In this document: positions 8,247-18,900 of the stretch, one piece after another
Layout: each line of letters begins with the position of its first letter
How positions within the stretch are numbered: position 1 is the first letter of the stretch
Source: Bacteroidota bacterium
GTDB lineage: Bacteria > Bacteroidota > Bacteroidia > Bacteroidales > DTGW01
Length of the DNA: 41,476 nt
Direction of reading: 5' to 3'
Assembly: GCA_020049015.1 (NCBI GenBank)
Contig: JAIFLP010000101.1
Location: 1-41,476 of the forward strand
Translations under genes and position numbers: made by a program
Notes under the pieces: generated by a model
Told to the model about the DNA's origin: nothing
Databases searched by the model: none
What the model saw: the letters and a program-made list of their open reading frames with translations, nothing else

Positions 8247-9515
8247 ATGAAAGAAATCAGTTCTTCCGATTTCGAATTGGAAGTGTTATCTCAAAGTGCT
8301 TGCGTTGTTGATTTTTATTCAACCGAGTGTCCACCATGTGAGGCAGTAGCACCTAAGTTTGAATCCTTACATAATTTATATGGTGAGCATGTTCATTTCG
8401 TTAAAATATTTCGCCAAGGAAATAAAGAATTGGCAACAAAATTAGGTGTTAGTTCATCACCTACTTTATTGTTTTATAAAAATGGAGTTAGAGTGGGTGA
8501 TCAATTAAGTGGAGGGGTTAAAAAGTCTGACATTATTAAAAATCTTGATTTACTTATTACTCCTGATGAAGTTGTGAAAATTAAATCGGGTATGAAGCCA
8601 AGTAATACCTCACACGATGTGGTAATTCTAGGAGCAGGTCCTGCGGCTTTAGCTGCCGGAATTTATCTCGCGCAAGCTAAAACTGATACTTTAATTATTG
8701 ATACTGCATTACCAGGAGGCCAGGTTTCAACTACCCATCAAGTTTCAAATTATCCTGGTTTTGAAGAGCCAATACAAGGATATATGTTAGGACATCACAT
8801 GTCAGAACAAGCAAAAAAAGCTGGGGTGAAGTTTAAAGTTGCAGTTGATGTTAGTCATGTTGATTTAATAAAAAAAGAAATTGTAATTGATGAATTTGAA
8901 ACAATAAAGGCAAAAACAATTATTATTGCAACTGGTGCTTCACCCCGCAAGCTAAATATCCCAGGAGAAAAAGAGTTCAAGGGTAAAGGCTTGTCATATT
9001 GTGCTACCTGCGATGCCAAATATTTTCAAGATAAAGAGGTAATTGTTATAGGCGGTGGTAATTCTGCAGTGGAGGAATCAGATTTTATTGCTCGTTTTGC
9101 TTCCAAAATAACTATGGTACATCAATTTGATACCTTAACTGCAAATAAAGAAGCACAGGAGAAGATCTTGAATAATCCTAAAGTTAAAGTATTATTTCAA
9201 CATGAGCCACGCGCCTTTGCGAAGGAAGGCGATAAGATGGTTGTAACAATTGAAGACTTGTTAACTCACGAAACTAAGAAAATCGCTGCCGATGGAGTGT
9301 TTATTTTTGTTGGGATGTCGCCCAATCTCGATATCTTTAAAGAAGACCTGCAAAAAGACAAATGGGGTTATATTCTAACTGATGAAGACATGCATACTAA
9401 TATTAAAGGTGTGTTTGCTATTGGGGATGTAATCAGTAAAAAGTATCGCCAGATTACTACCGCAGTTGCCGATGGAACCATAGCTTCTATTGTAATTGCT
9501 AAAGAGCTGGGATAA
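8247..9515 (+). CDS. Thioredoxin–thioredoxin reductase fusion (Trx N-terminal, TrxB-like C-terminal)
   Basis: Residues ~1-110: VVDFYSTECPPCEAVAPKFESL (CPPC). From ~122: DVVILGAGPAALAAGIYLAQA, CATCDAKYF redox motif, VIGGGNSAVEE, GVFAIGDV. Confidence 0.92.
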   Translation: MKEISSSDFELEVLSQSACVVDFYSTECPPCEAVAPKFESLHNLYGEHVHFVKIFRQGNKELATKLGVSSSPTLLFYKNGVRVGDQLSGGVKKSDIIKNLDLLITPDEVVKIKSGMKPSNTSHDVVILGAGPAALAAGIYLAQAKTDTLIIDTALPGGQVSTTHQVSNYPGFEEPIQGYMLGHHMSEQAKKAGVKFKVAVDVSHVDLIKKEIVIDEFETIKAKTIIIATGASPRKLNIPGEKEFKGKGLSYCATCDAKYFQDKEVIVIGGGNSAVEESDFIARFASKITMVHQFDTLTANKEAQEKILNNPKVKVLFQHEPRAFAKEGDKMVVTIEDLLTHETKKIAADGVFIFVGMSPNLDIFKEDLQKDKWGYILTDEDMHTNIKGVFAIGDVISKKYRQITTAVADGTIASIVIAKELG

Positions 9516-9530
9516 AATAAAGCACTAGAT

Positions 9531-10301
9531 TCAACAATGATAGCGTTTTATTATACTGTTGCTAATTAGCTCGTATATATTCCTTTTATTTTCTTCATCT
9601 GTCAGTAATGATTTATGAAATTCGATTACTTGTAAATCATTTCTTCTGGCAGGGCCTGTTTGAGCTGCATGCGGATCGGTTTCAATTGCTTTTTCAACGG
9701 TTTCTTTGATAAGGGGAGTAAGAATGTTGTAATTGATGCCATTTTTATCGGCCAAATCTTTCCCTAATGTAATCATGTGGTTTACAAAATTGCTACAAAA
9801 TATTGCACAAACATGTAATACTCTTCTTTGATTTGTATCCATATAGTACACATTTTTTGTAATCAGATGTGCGGTGTTTTCAATTATTACTTTCGATGTT
9901 TCGTCGCAAAATTCGATACATGCGGGAATACTCATCCAATTAAGACTTCTAAATTTCGAAAATGATTGAAAAAGGTAAATTACTCCGTAATGTTTAGCGT
10001 ATGGTTTAAAAATGTTAATATCAATACTGCCTGCAGTATGCACTAATACATGTTTGTCCCAATTTCTTTGCTGAATTACATTTTCAATAGCATCATCGTT
10101 TACACATATATATACCAATCCGTCGGGAATGTCATGAATGCTTTTTAATTCAATACAACCTGATTCGTCAGCTAGTTTTTTTGATTTTTGGGGATTCCTG
10201 CCATACAAATATATATTCTGTACATTAGGCAGTGAGCACAAACGTTTAGCCAAATGATGAGCAACATTGCCAGTTCCAATGATAGTGATATTTTTGTCCA
10301 T
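9531..10301 (-). CDS. Rossmann-like and DUF2520 domain-containing protein
   Basis: ITIIGTGNVAHHLAKRL Rossmann motif; HVLVHTAGSIDINIF and ...ETVEKAIETDPHAAQTGPARRND typical of DUF2520 proteins. Confidence 0.82.
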   Translation of the reverse strand: MDKNITIIGTGNVAHHLAKRLCSLPNVQNIYLYGRNPQKSKKLADESGCIELKSIHDIPDGLVYICVNDDAIENVIQQRNWDKHVLVHTAGSIDINIFKPYAKHYGVIYLFQSFSKFRSLNWMSIPACIEFCDETSKVIIENTAHLITKNVYYMDTNQRRVLHVCAIFCSNFVNHMITLGKDLADKNGINYNILTPLIKETVEKAIETDPHAAQTGPARRNDLQVIEFHKSLLTDEENKRNIYELISNSIIKRYHC

Positions 10302-10314
10302 GATGCTATAAATT

Positions 10315-10344
10315 AAAAAAGCCGGCCTTATGAGCCGGCTTTTT
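10315..10344 (-). terminator. Intrinsic terminator (A/T-flanked, potentially bidirectional)
   Basis: AAAAAAGCCGGCCTTATGAGCCGGCTTTTT directly downstream of the acyl-CoA dehydrogenase stop on the minus strand. Confidence 0.88.
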
Positions 10345-10358
10345 ATGTTTCTAAACTA

Positions 10359-12074
10359 TTAGTTTAATTCCATTTTGTATTTGCCCAAATCGTCAACTGT
10401 AGAGTTGCTAATAAAATCAGCTTTGGCTTTATTTTCGCTTTTGCCCATTTTAATAAACACTTCCGCTGAGCGTGTAAACATATCCTCTTTGTTGGCATCA
10501 ATAACTAAAAGATGACCCATTATAATGTTTCCAGCCATTTCGACCATTCTGCGTGCATGGAAATCAATAAAGTCATTATCTTTTATTTCAATTACTTTAT
10601 TTACTACTTTTTCATAATCATCCGTCATTTCAACCAGCGATCTTTTTAATGATTCTAGTTCAGGTTTTACTTGTTCTTTTTCATAGCAATCTCTGATATG
10701 TTTTAGATAAGTATGTGTTGTAACTGCACGAATGGCAGCAACAACTTGAAGCTGAGTAGTACCTTCATATATGGAAGTGATGCGGGCATCTCTGTAAATT
10801 CTTTCAACAGGATAATCTTTCATAAATCCAGAACCGCCATGTATTTGAACCGCATCATAAGCTAATTGATTACAATATTCACTACTCAAACCTTTAGCTA
10901 GTGGGGTATATGCATCGGCCAATTTAGAATAGAATTTCATGTCATCTTGTTCTTCTTTGGTCAGTTTGCGTTCATCCGCAATGTGCATATAAGCTTTATA
11001 AACATCAACAAATCTTGAAGTTTCGTAAAGTAAAGCTCTTGAAGCATCAAGTTTTGCTTTCATATTGGTCAGCATTTCGTATACTGCCGGGAATTTTATG
11101 ATGGGTTTTCCGAATTGTTCACGGTCAATGGCATAAGCCAATGATTCTCTGTAAGCAGCTTCAGATAGGCCAACTGATTGAGCTGCAATACCTAAACGAG
11201 CTCCATTCATCAAAGCCATAACGTATTTAATCAAACCCAATTTTCTTTGTCCTACCAGTTCCGCTGGAGCATTTTTAAAAACCAATTCGCAAGTAGGTGA
11301 TCCTTTTATTCCCATTTTATTTTCAATACGGCGAACGATCATTGCTTGACTGTTTCTGTCGTATATAAACATTGATAAGCCACGACCATCTTGCGATCCG
11401 TCTTCAGAACGTGCCAATACCAAAGAGATGTGTGCATCACCATTGGTAATAAATCTTTTCACACCGTTAAGATACCATTTTTTATCAGCTTCGTTATAAG
11501 TTGCTTTTAATTGAACTCTTTGCAAGTCTGATCCCGCATCTGGCTCTGTTAAATCCATTGCACAAGTTTCACCACCAGAAACACGAGTTAAATATCGCAT
11601 TTTCTGATCGTCATCTGCAAATTCATTAATGGTTTCAGCACAATCTTGCAAGCCCCAAATGTTAACAAATCCCGCATCAGCTCTTGATACCATATCTGCA
11701 GCCATTACGTAAGGAACAATAGGAAAGTTTAAGCCGTTGTACTTGCGGGGTAATGTAATACCCATCAATCCGGCTTGCACTAGCGCATCATAGTTTTCTT
11801 TAGTTCCTTTAGCATATATAACTTCATTATTCACTAAATGAGGACCTTCAATATCAATATCTGCAGCATTGGGTGCAATAATCTCACCACAAATATCCCC
11901 TACAATTTCTAATACTTTGTCATAACTGTCAACAGCATCCTCAAAATCGATGGGCGAATGTTCGTATTTATCTTTTTCAGAAAAATTTCTTTCCTTCAGA
12001 GCAACAATTTTCTTCATCAAAGGATGTTGAAGCTGGAACTGTAATTCCTTATTATCTGTCCAAAAATTAGCCAT
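10359..12074 (-). CDS. Acyl-CoA dehydrogenase family protein
   Basis: CAMDLTEPDAGSDLQ, RFITNGDAHISLVLARS, AVQIHGGSGFMKDYPVERIYRDARITSIYEGTTQLQ. Confidence 0.94.
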   Translation of the reverse strand: MANFWTDNKELQFQLQHPLMKKIVALKERNFSEKDKYEHSPIDFEDAVDSYDKVLEIVGDICGEIIAPNAADIDIEGPHLVNNEVIYAKGTKENYDALVQAGLMGITLPRKYNGLNFPIVPYVMAADMVSRADAGFVNIWGLQDCAETINEFADDDQKMRYLTRVSGGETCAMDLTEPDAGSDLQRVQLKATYNEADKKWYLNGVKRFITNGDAHISLVLARSEDGSQDGRGLSMFIYDRNSQAMIVRRIENKMGIKGSPTCELVFKNAPAELVGQRKLGLIKYVMALMNGARLGIAAQSVGLSEAAYRESLAYAIDREQFGKPIIKFPAVYEMLTNMKAKLDASRALLYETSRFVDVYKAYMHIADERKLTKEEQDDMKFYSKLADAYTPLAKGLSSEYCNQLAYDAVQIHGGSGFMKDYPVERIYRDARITSIYEGTTQLQVVAAIRAVTTHTYLKHIRDCYEKEQVKPELESLKRSLVEMTDDYEKVVNKVIEIKDNDFIDFHARRMVEMAGNIIMGHLLVIDANKEDMFTRSAEVFIKMGKSENKAKADFISNSTVDDLGKYKMELN

Positions 12075-12078
12075 ATTC

Positions 12079-13098
12079 TTATTTTGTATTTTGTTTATAG
12101 TACTTGATCATTTTAGGGAGAACTTCAGCAATATCTCCATTGATAATGTAATCAGCAATTTTATTTATAGGGGCATTAGGATCATTATTTATAGCAATTA
12201 CCATTGCTGATTCTTGCATGCCCGCAATATGCTGTATTTGTCCTGAGATACCACATGCGATATATAGTTTTGGACGAACGGTTACACCAGTTTGACCAAT
12301 TTGTCTATCATGATCGGCATATCCCGCATCTACTGCTGCTCTTGATGCTCCAACTTCAGCGCCAATTACTTTTGCTAAATCGAAAAGAAGTTCAAAATTC
12401 GCTTTGCTTCCTACTCCATAACCACCAGCAATAATAATAGGAGAGCCTTTGATGTTTACTTTCGATTTTTCCATGTGGCGTTCAATAACTTTTACCACAA
12501 AGTCAGCATCGGTTAAATATTTATTAACATCCATCGGCTTTACTTCCCCTTTATGGGTAATGGAAAATACTTCTTTTCTCATCACACCTTCTCTAACAGT
12601 TGCCATTTGAGGGCGGTTGTCGGGATTGATAATAGTGGCGATAATATTTCCACCAAAAGCGGGACGTATTTGATAAAGTAAGTTTTCGTATACTTTATTT
12701 TCTTTTTTATCTTCATGACCACCGATTGCAAGTTCGGTACAATCTGCTGTTAAGCCACTTAATAAAGCTGAAGAAACGCGGGGACCTAAATCACGACCTA
12801 TTGGCGTTGCGCCCATAAGTGCAATTTGGGGTTTTTCTTCTTCAAATAATTTTATTAAAAGATTTGAATGGGGTAGGGTGGTATAAGGTTCCAAACGAGC
12901 ATCATCCGCAATATGAATTATGTCGGCACCAAATGGAAATAATTGGTTTTCCACACCATTCAATTGATTTCCAATAACAACGGCTTCCAGTTGGCATTTC
13001 AAATCATTAGCAAGCTTGCGGCCTTTAGTTAATAATTCAAGGCTAACATCAGCAACAACGCCATTTTCAACTTCGCAATAAACAAATATATTATTCAT
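12079..13098 (-). CDS. etfA: Electron transfer flavoprotein subunit alpha
   Basis: RPAFGGNIIATI, SPIIIAGGYGVGSKANFELL, GASRAAVDAGYADHDRQIGQTGVTVRPKLYIACGISGQIQHIAGMQES, AINNDPNAPI. Confidence 0.95.
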   Translation of the reverse strand: MNNIFVYCEVENGVVADVSLELLTKGRKLANDLKCQLEAVVIGNQLNGVENQLFPFGADIIHIADDARLEPYTTLPHSNLLIKLFEEEKPQIALMGATPIGRDLGPRVSSALLSGLTADCTELAIGGHEDKKENKVYENLLYQIRPAFGGNIIATIINPDNRPQMATVREGVMRKEVFSITHKGEVKPMDVNKYLTDADFVVKVIERHMEKSKVNIKGSPIIIAGGYGVGSKANFELLFDLAKVIGAEVGASRAAVDAGYADHDRQIGQTGVTVRPKLYIACGISGQIQHIAGMQESAMVIAINNDPNAPINKIADYIINGDIAEVLPKMIKYYKQNTK

Positions 13099-13140
13099 TT
13101 TTTAATTTTTTACGTTTTAAATCCATGCAATAATGATCTA

Positions 13141-14016
13141 CTAACCGATGGTATGGTTAATTATCAAATCTTTCATTAACCAATCAATATCCATATCAGA
13201 AGCCGTTAATGCTTTTGATTCTTTAGCTTGAAATACCACATTCTCAATTTTCTTTACTTTTGTGGGTGATCCTGTTAGTCCCAACCACTTGCTATCGGCA
13301 TTTATTTCAGCAGCGCTGATTTCTTTGATATTTAAGTAAGGTCTTATATTGTATATTGCGATATAATCATCAGTTAGCTCTTGTCTTTCAGTAATTGTTT
13401 TTGCATGTTTAAACTTCATGGTGAGTTTTGCATTGCGCGGGCGGCATTCAGGAGCGCTCGAATTAACTGTAATTACTGCAGGTATTGATCCTTCTACAAC
13501 TTCAATACCTCTATCAAGTCTTCTTTTAACTGTTACTTTTTTATTTTCAGCATGTAAAATTTCTTCTGCATAAGTTATTTGTGCAAGGTTCAATTTTTCT
13601 GCAACTTGTGGTCCAACTTGGGCTGTATCACCGTCAATGGCTTGTCTGCCACAAATTATAAGGTCGCATGTTCCTATACTTTTTATGGCCATAGAAAGTG
13701 CATATGATGTAGCCAAAGTGTCTGAACCTGCAAAAGCTCTGTCTGTTAGTAAATATCCATTGTCAGCGCCTCTGTATAGGGCTTCTCTGATTATTTCAGC
13801 AGCACGTCCGGGACCCATTGTTAACAAGGTAATGATAGTTCCAGGATATTTGTCTTTTAACCTTAATGCTTGCTCCAGTGCGTTCAAATCTTCAGGGTTG
13901 AAAATTGCAGGAAGCACGGCACGATTCACTGTCCCATCTGCTTTCATGGCATCTTTGCCTACATTGCGGGTATCGGGTACCTGTTTTGCTAATACTATTA
14001 TTCTTAATCCAGCCAT
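13141..14016 (-). CDS. etfB: Electron transfer flavoprotein subunit beta
   Basis: IIVLAKQVPDT, LTMGPGRAAEIIREALYRGADNGYLLTDRAFAGSDTLATSYAL, CGRQAIDGDTAQVGPQVAEKL. Confidence 0.95.
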   Translation of the reverse strand: MAGLRIIVLAKQVPDTRNVGKDAMKADGTVNRAVLPAIFNPEDLNALEQALRLKDKYPGTIITLLTMGPGRAAEIIREALYRGADNGYLLTDRAFAGSDTLATSYALSMAIKSIGTCDLIICGRQAIDGDTAQVGPQVAEKLNLAQITYAEEILHAENKKVTVKRRLDRGIEVVEGSIPAVITVNSSAPECRPRNAKLTMKFKHAKTITERQELTDDYIAIYNIRPYLNIKEISAAEINADSKWLGLTGSPTKVKKIENVVFQAKESKALTASDMDIDWLMKDLIINHTIG

Positions 14017-14141
14017 ATTTAATTGTTTGTTACTTTTCTAACTAATGCGGCACAAATATAAATATTAAAAAGTTATTCTAATATTTTAAATGATATTTAG
14101 AATTATTTTAAATAAAGAATTATCGTCTTCAAACGCTTATT

Positions 14142-15446
14142 TTATTTATGTACTTCAGTTTGGGGCGCTTGTTTAGATTCCTTATGAGGATCGTGAGGAT
14201 TCCAACCTACAATACTTAACATGACAAAGAAACCAACTATATAAGCGAGAGTAACATGCCAGCCTTTTTTTACATAATTTACAACCGATTTGGCTTCAGG
14301 AAACATATTTGAAAGAGCAACACCGGCAGATGAGCCAAACCAAAGCATTGATCCTCCAAAACCAACCGAATAGGCTAAAATACCCCAATCGTATCCGCCT
14401 TGTTCTAAGCATAATTTTGTTAAAGGAATATTATCAAAAACTGCCGAAACAAATCCTAAAATGAATGCGGTAAAATAGGATGCAGGGGGTAAATCATTTA
14501 CAGGCATAAGCGATGCACATGTAACTAAAGCCATTAAGAATATTGTTCCTTGCCATGAGCTTTTTAATTCATGCCATGGAGTTTTGGTGATTAATGCACC
14601 AATAAAAATAGCTATCCATACACCAACTGCAGGAAAATCTAAGAGGTAATTAGTTAGGATAGCTCCAACTAATATAAGCCCTACTACTATTATCTTTTTC
14701 CACTCAATTTTTACATTTGTTGCATTGTTTCTCTGGATGCGTTGATATTTATCCTGCTGAATGGCACCTACAACACCAAATATTAAAAAAGCTGCGATAG
14801 ATCCAATAAATGCATGGGTTACATCTATAGGACTAACACCATCTATCCACATAAGTGTTGTTGTTGTATCGCCTACAACGCTACCGGCTCCACCTGCATT
14901 ACTAGCAGCAACAATTGCGGCCAAATAACCTACATGCACTTTTCCTTTAAATACAACCATGGCAATGGCTCCACCAATCATAGCTGCAGCTATATTGTCG
15001 AGAAATGAAGAAATAACCATAATTAAAAATAATAGTAATAAAGGTCCTTTCCAGTCATTAGGTAATATATTGGGTAGAGCTTCCGGTATTTTTGATTCTT
15101 CAAAATGTTTAGCCAAAATAGCAAAACCAAAAAGAAGTCCAAGCAAATTTAACAATGTACGCCATTCCCCTTCATGGCCATGACCACCAATAATATGGAC
15201 ACCCAAATCAAATTGACTATCGAATATAAACTTGAACGTAAGGATTGCTATAAGACCTATTAAAGCAACATACATTACTTTATTGTGAAAAAGGGCAACG
15301 CCTAAAAGTGTTAATGCAAATAGAATAAATTCTAATCTTATTCCCATTATGGCAGGAACGGCCTCTATATTTCCCATTGAGAAAACTTTGGCAGGAAGCA
15401 AGAATACTCCCAATATTAGAAGCAAGTATTTGAATTTTTTATTCAT
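14142..15446 (-). CDS. nhaD: Na+/H+ antiporter, NhaD type
   Basis: Polytopic protein with SSFLDNIAAAMIGGAIA, AIVAASNAGGAGSVVGDTTTTLMWIDG and SAVFDNIPLTKL, characteristic of NhaD. Confidence 0.9.
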   Translation of the reverse strand: MNKKFKYLLLILGVFLLPAKVFSMGNIEAVPAIMGIRLEFILFALTLLGVALFHNKVMYVALIGLIAILTFKFIFDSQFDLGVHIIGGHGHEGEWRTLLNLLGLLFGFAILAKHFEESKIPEALPNILPNDWKGPLLLLFLIMVISSFLDNIAAAMIGGAIAMVVFKGKVHVGYLAAIVAASNAGGAGSVVGDTTTTLMWIDGVSPIDVTHAFIGSIAAFLIFGVVGAIQQDKYQRIQRNNATNVKIEWKKIIVVGLILVGAILTNYLLDFPAVGVWIAIFIGALITKTPWHELKSSWQGTIFLMALVTCASLMPVNDLPPASYFTAFILGFVSAVFDNIPLTKLCLEQGGYDWGILAYSVGFGGSMLWFGSSAGVALSNMFPEAKSVVNYVKKGWHVTLAYIVGFFVMLSIVGWNPHDPHKESKQAPQTEVHK

Positions 15447-15531
15447 AATAAATAGATATTTGTTTTTTTATGCATATTTATTTCACGTTAAATTAACGGA
15501 ATTGAGCACCAAAAATAATTAAAATTTGGAG

Positions 15532-15567
15532 AAAAAAAAGGCTTTCATATTCGAAAGCCTTTTTTTA
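15532..15567 (-). terminator. Intrinsic terminator downstream of DUF3467/rpoC unit
   Basis: AAAAAAAAGGCTTTCATATTCGAAAGCCTTTTTTT; symmetric A/T tracts. Confidence 0.88.
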
Positions 15568-15586
15568 TTTTTGAAAAAAATTATCA

Positions 15587-15901
15587 TCAAGCCTGAGCAG
15601 TAGGTCCGCCGAAACTCATTGGAATCATTGGTCCTCCGGGATTATCTTTGATAACACCATTAATAGATTCATACTTTGTAATATTATCACGCAATGCATG
15701 TAATAATCGCTTGGCATGTTCAGGCGTTAGGATAATCCTTGATTTTACATCAGCTTTAGGGATACCAGGCATAACTCTTACAAAGTCAATTACAAATTCA
15801 GCGGTAGAATGAGTAATGATGGCCAAATTAGAGTAAGTACCTTGTGCGATATCTTCCTTTAGCTCGATATTTAATTGATTGCCCTGATTTTTTTCTTCCA
15901 T
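15587..15901 (-). CDS. DUF3467 domain-containing protein
   Basis: LNIELKEDIAQGTYSNLAIITHSTAEFVIDFVRVMPGIPKADVKSRIILTPEHAKRLLHAL. Confidence 0.88.
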   Translation of the reverse strand: MEEKNQGNQLNIELKEDIAQGTYSNLAIITHSTAEFVIDFVRVMPGIPKADVKSRIILTPEHAKRLLHALRDNITKYESINGVIKDNPGGPMIPMSFGGPTAQA

Positions 15902-15913
15902 ATTAGAATTAAA

Positions 15914-18900
15914 TTAATCTTGTTCTTCAACCATTTCCATATCTTCAGCCTTCACATTCACCAATTTATCGTATTCTTCCATAGAACCAACGATAATATT
16001 GTTGTATTCGCGTGAACCTGTACCGGCTGGGATAAGATGACCAACGATAACATTTTCTTTTAAGCCTTCAAGATTATCTGTTTTACCCCAAACTGCAGCT
16101 TCATTCAGTACTTTTGTTGTTTCCTGGAATGATGCAGCCGACATAAAGCTCTTAGTTTGAAGAGCCGCTCTAGTTATACCTTGTAAAATTTGGCTACCGG
16201 TAGCGGGTATAGCATCTCTCGATTCAATGGGTTTCAAGTCTTTACGTCGCAATGCAGAATTTTCATCGCGCAATTTTCTGGCAGTAATTATTTGACCAGC
16301 TTTGAATAGGGTTGAATCTCCTGAATCAAAAACTACTTTTTTTCCGTAAATCCAGTCGTTTTCCTCCATGAATTCCCATTTATCTATAATTTGTTTTTCT
16401 AGGAATTTGGTATCACCTGGATCAACAATTTCCACTTTTCTCATCATTTGGCGAACGATAACTTCAAAGTGTTTGTCGTTAATTTTCACACCCTGTAAGC
16501 GATAAACTTCTTGAACTTCATTTACGATATATTCTTGAACTTTAGTAGGCCCTTTAATAGCTAAGATATCAGCAGGAGTTGTGGCTCCATCAGATAATGG
16601 TGTGCCCGCTTTAACATAGTCATTTTCCTGAACTAATATTTGACGTGATAATGGTACAAGATATTTCTTTAATTCATCAGTTTTTGATTTAATGATGATT
16701 TCACGATTACCACGTTTTACTTTACCAAATGAAACTTCACCATCAATTTCAGAAACAACTGCCGGATTGGACGGATTTCTAGCTTCAAATAATTCGGTAA
16801 CCCTAGGCAAACCACCAGTGATATCTCCAGTTTTACCAACTGCACGAGGAATTTTTACTAGAATTTGTCCTGCCTCTGCTTTTTCACCTTCTTCAACAAC
16901 AATGTGAGCTCCTACAGGTAAGTTATAAAGTTTTAAAGTTTCTTTTTTATCGTCCATAATTTTGATTACAGGGTTTTTTGATTTATCCCTGCTTTCAGTA
17001 ATTACTTTTTCTTTATAACCAGTTTGTTCATCTGATTCTTCGCGATAGGTAACACCTTCCGTGATACTTTCAAATCCTATTTTACCTGAGGTTTCAGAGA
17101 TAATAACAGCATTGTAAGGATCCCATTCGCAAATTAATTTGCCTTTGGCTACTTCTTCACCATTTTTGATATAAAGTTTAGAACCATAAGGAACATGTTG
17201 GGTTGTTAGAACGATACCGGTATTTTTATCCAATATCCTCAATTCACCCATACGACCGATTACAATCTGACTCTCGCCATCTTTATCTTTTTTGGTAACC
17301 ACTCTTAATTCTTCAATTTCTGCAACACCGTCGTAACGAGCAACCAAATTAGTTTCGCTGGTCACGTTTGATGCAGTACCCCCAACGTGGAAGGTTCTAA
17401 GAGTTAACTGAGTACCTGGTTCACCAATAGACTGAGCAGCAATAACACCCACTGCTTCACCATTTTGCACCATACGTCCAGTGGCAAGGTTACGTCCATA
17501 ACATTTGCTACAAACTCCCTTTTTGGATTCGCAAGTTAATACAGAACGGATTTCTACTTGTTCAATAGGCGAATCATCAATTATTTTACCTATTTCTTCG
17601 GTAATTTCTTCTCCTGCAGTAATAATTATCTTACCGGTAGTAGGATGGAATATATCGTGAACTGTAGTACGACCTAATATTTTATCATAAAGAGATTCAA
17701 TAACTTCTTCATTATTTTTTATTGCTGTAGCAACCAAACCACGAAGTGTTCCGCAATCAACTTCATTTATAATAACATCTTGAGCAACGTCAACTAAGCG
17801 ACGTGTTAAATAACCCGCATCAGCTGTTTTTAAAGCGGTATCGGCCAATCCCTTACGAGCACCGTGAGTAGAAATAAAATATTCAAGAACTGATAGACCT
17901 TCCTTAAAGTTTGAAAGAATTGGATTTTCAATAATTTCAGATGTTGAAGCACCTGATTTTTGAGGTTTTGCCATCAATCCACGCATACCTGATAACTGGC
18001 GAATCTGTTCCTTAGAACCACGAGCACCCGAATCCAACATCATATATACAGGATTAAATCCTTGATTATCGGTGGAAATTTGCTTAAGCAAAATTTGAGT
18101 TAAGCGGGCGTTGGTATGTGTCCAAATATCAATAATCTGATTGTATCTCTCGTTATTGGTAATGAAACCCATATTGTAATTATTCATTACTTCTTCTACT
18201 TGTTGATAGCCTTCCTCAACCAAAGTATTTTTTTCTGCAGGGATAATAACATCATCAAGGTTGAAAGACAAGCCTCCTTTAAAAGCCATCATATAACCAA
18301 GATTTTTAATATCATCAAGGAACTTAGCAGTACGTGATGTTCCAGCTTTTTTCAAAACGTTTCCGATGATATCGCGTAATGATTTCTTGGTCAATACTTC
18401 ATTGATATAGCCTACTTCTTCGGGTACAAATTCATTAAATAGAACTCGACCTACAGTCGTTTCAATTAATTTATCCTTACTAGGAAGCGTAGAATTTTCA
18501 AACCATCTCACTTTAATGATAGCATGCAAATCAGCTTTCTTTTCATTGTATGCAATTTTCACTTCCTCTGCGGAGTAAAAAATCATACCTTCTCCCTTAA
18601 CTATTTTTTCAGGAGTTGAGCGGCGCATTTTGGTGATATAATAAAGTCCCAAAACCATGTCTTGTGAAGGAACTGTAATGGGAGCACCATTTGCGGGGTT
18701 TAAAATATTATGTGCAGCTAACATTAATAATTGAGCTTCTAGAATAGCTGCATTACCCAAAGGTAAATGAACCGCCATCTGGTCACCGTCAAAGTCAGCA
18801 TTGAACGCAGTACACACTAAAGGGTGAAGCTGGATAGCCTTACCTTCGATGAGTTTTGGCTGGAATGCTTGTATACCTAATCTGTGTAGAGTAGGGGCAC

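Noticed and set aside
12204-12434. 76-aa plus-strand ORF antisense to etfA
   Set aside because: Low-complexity Leu/Gln/His translation typical of antisense to a conserved CDS.
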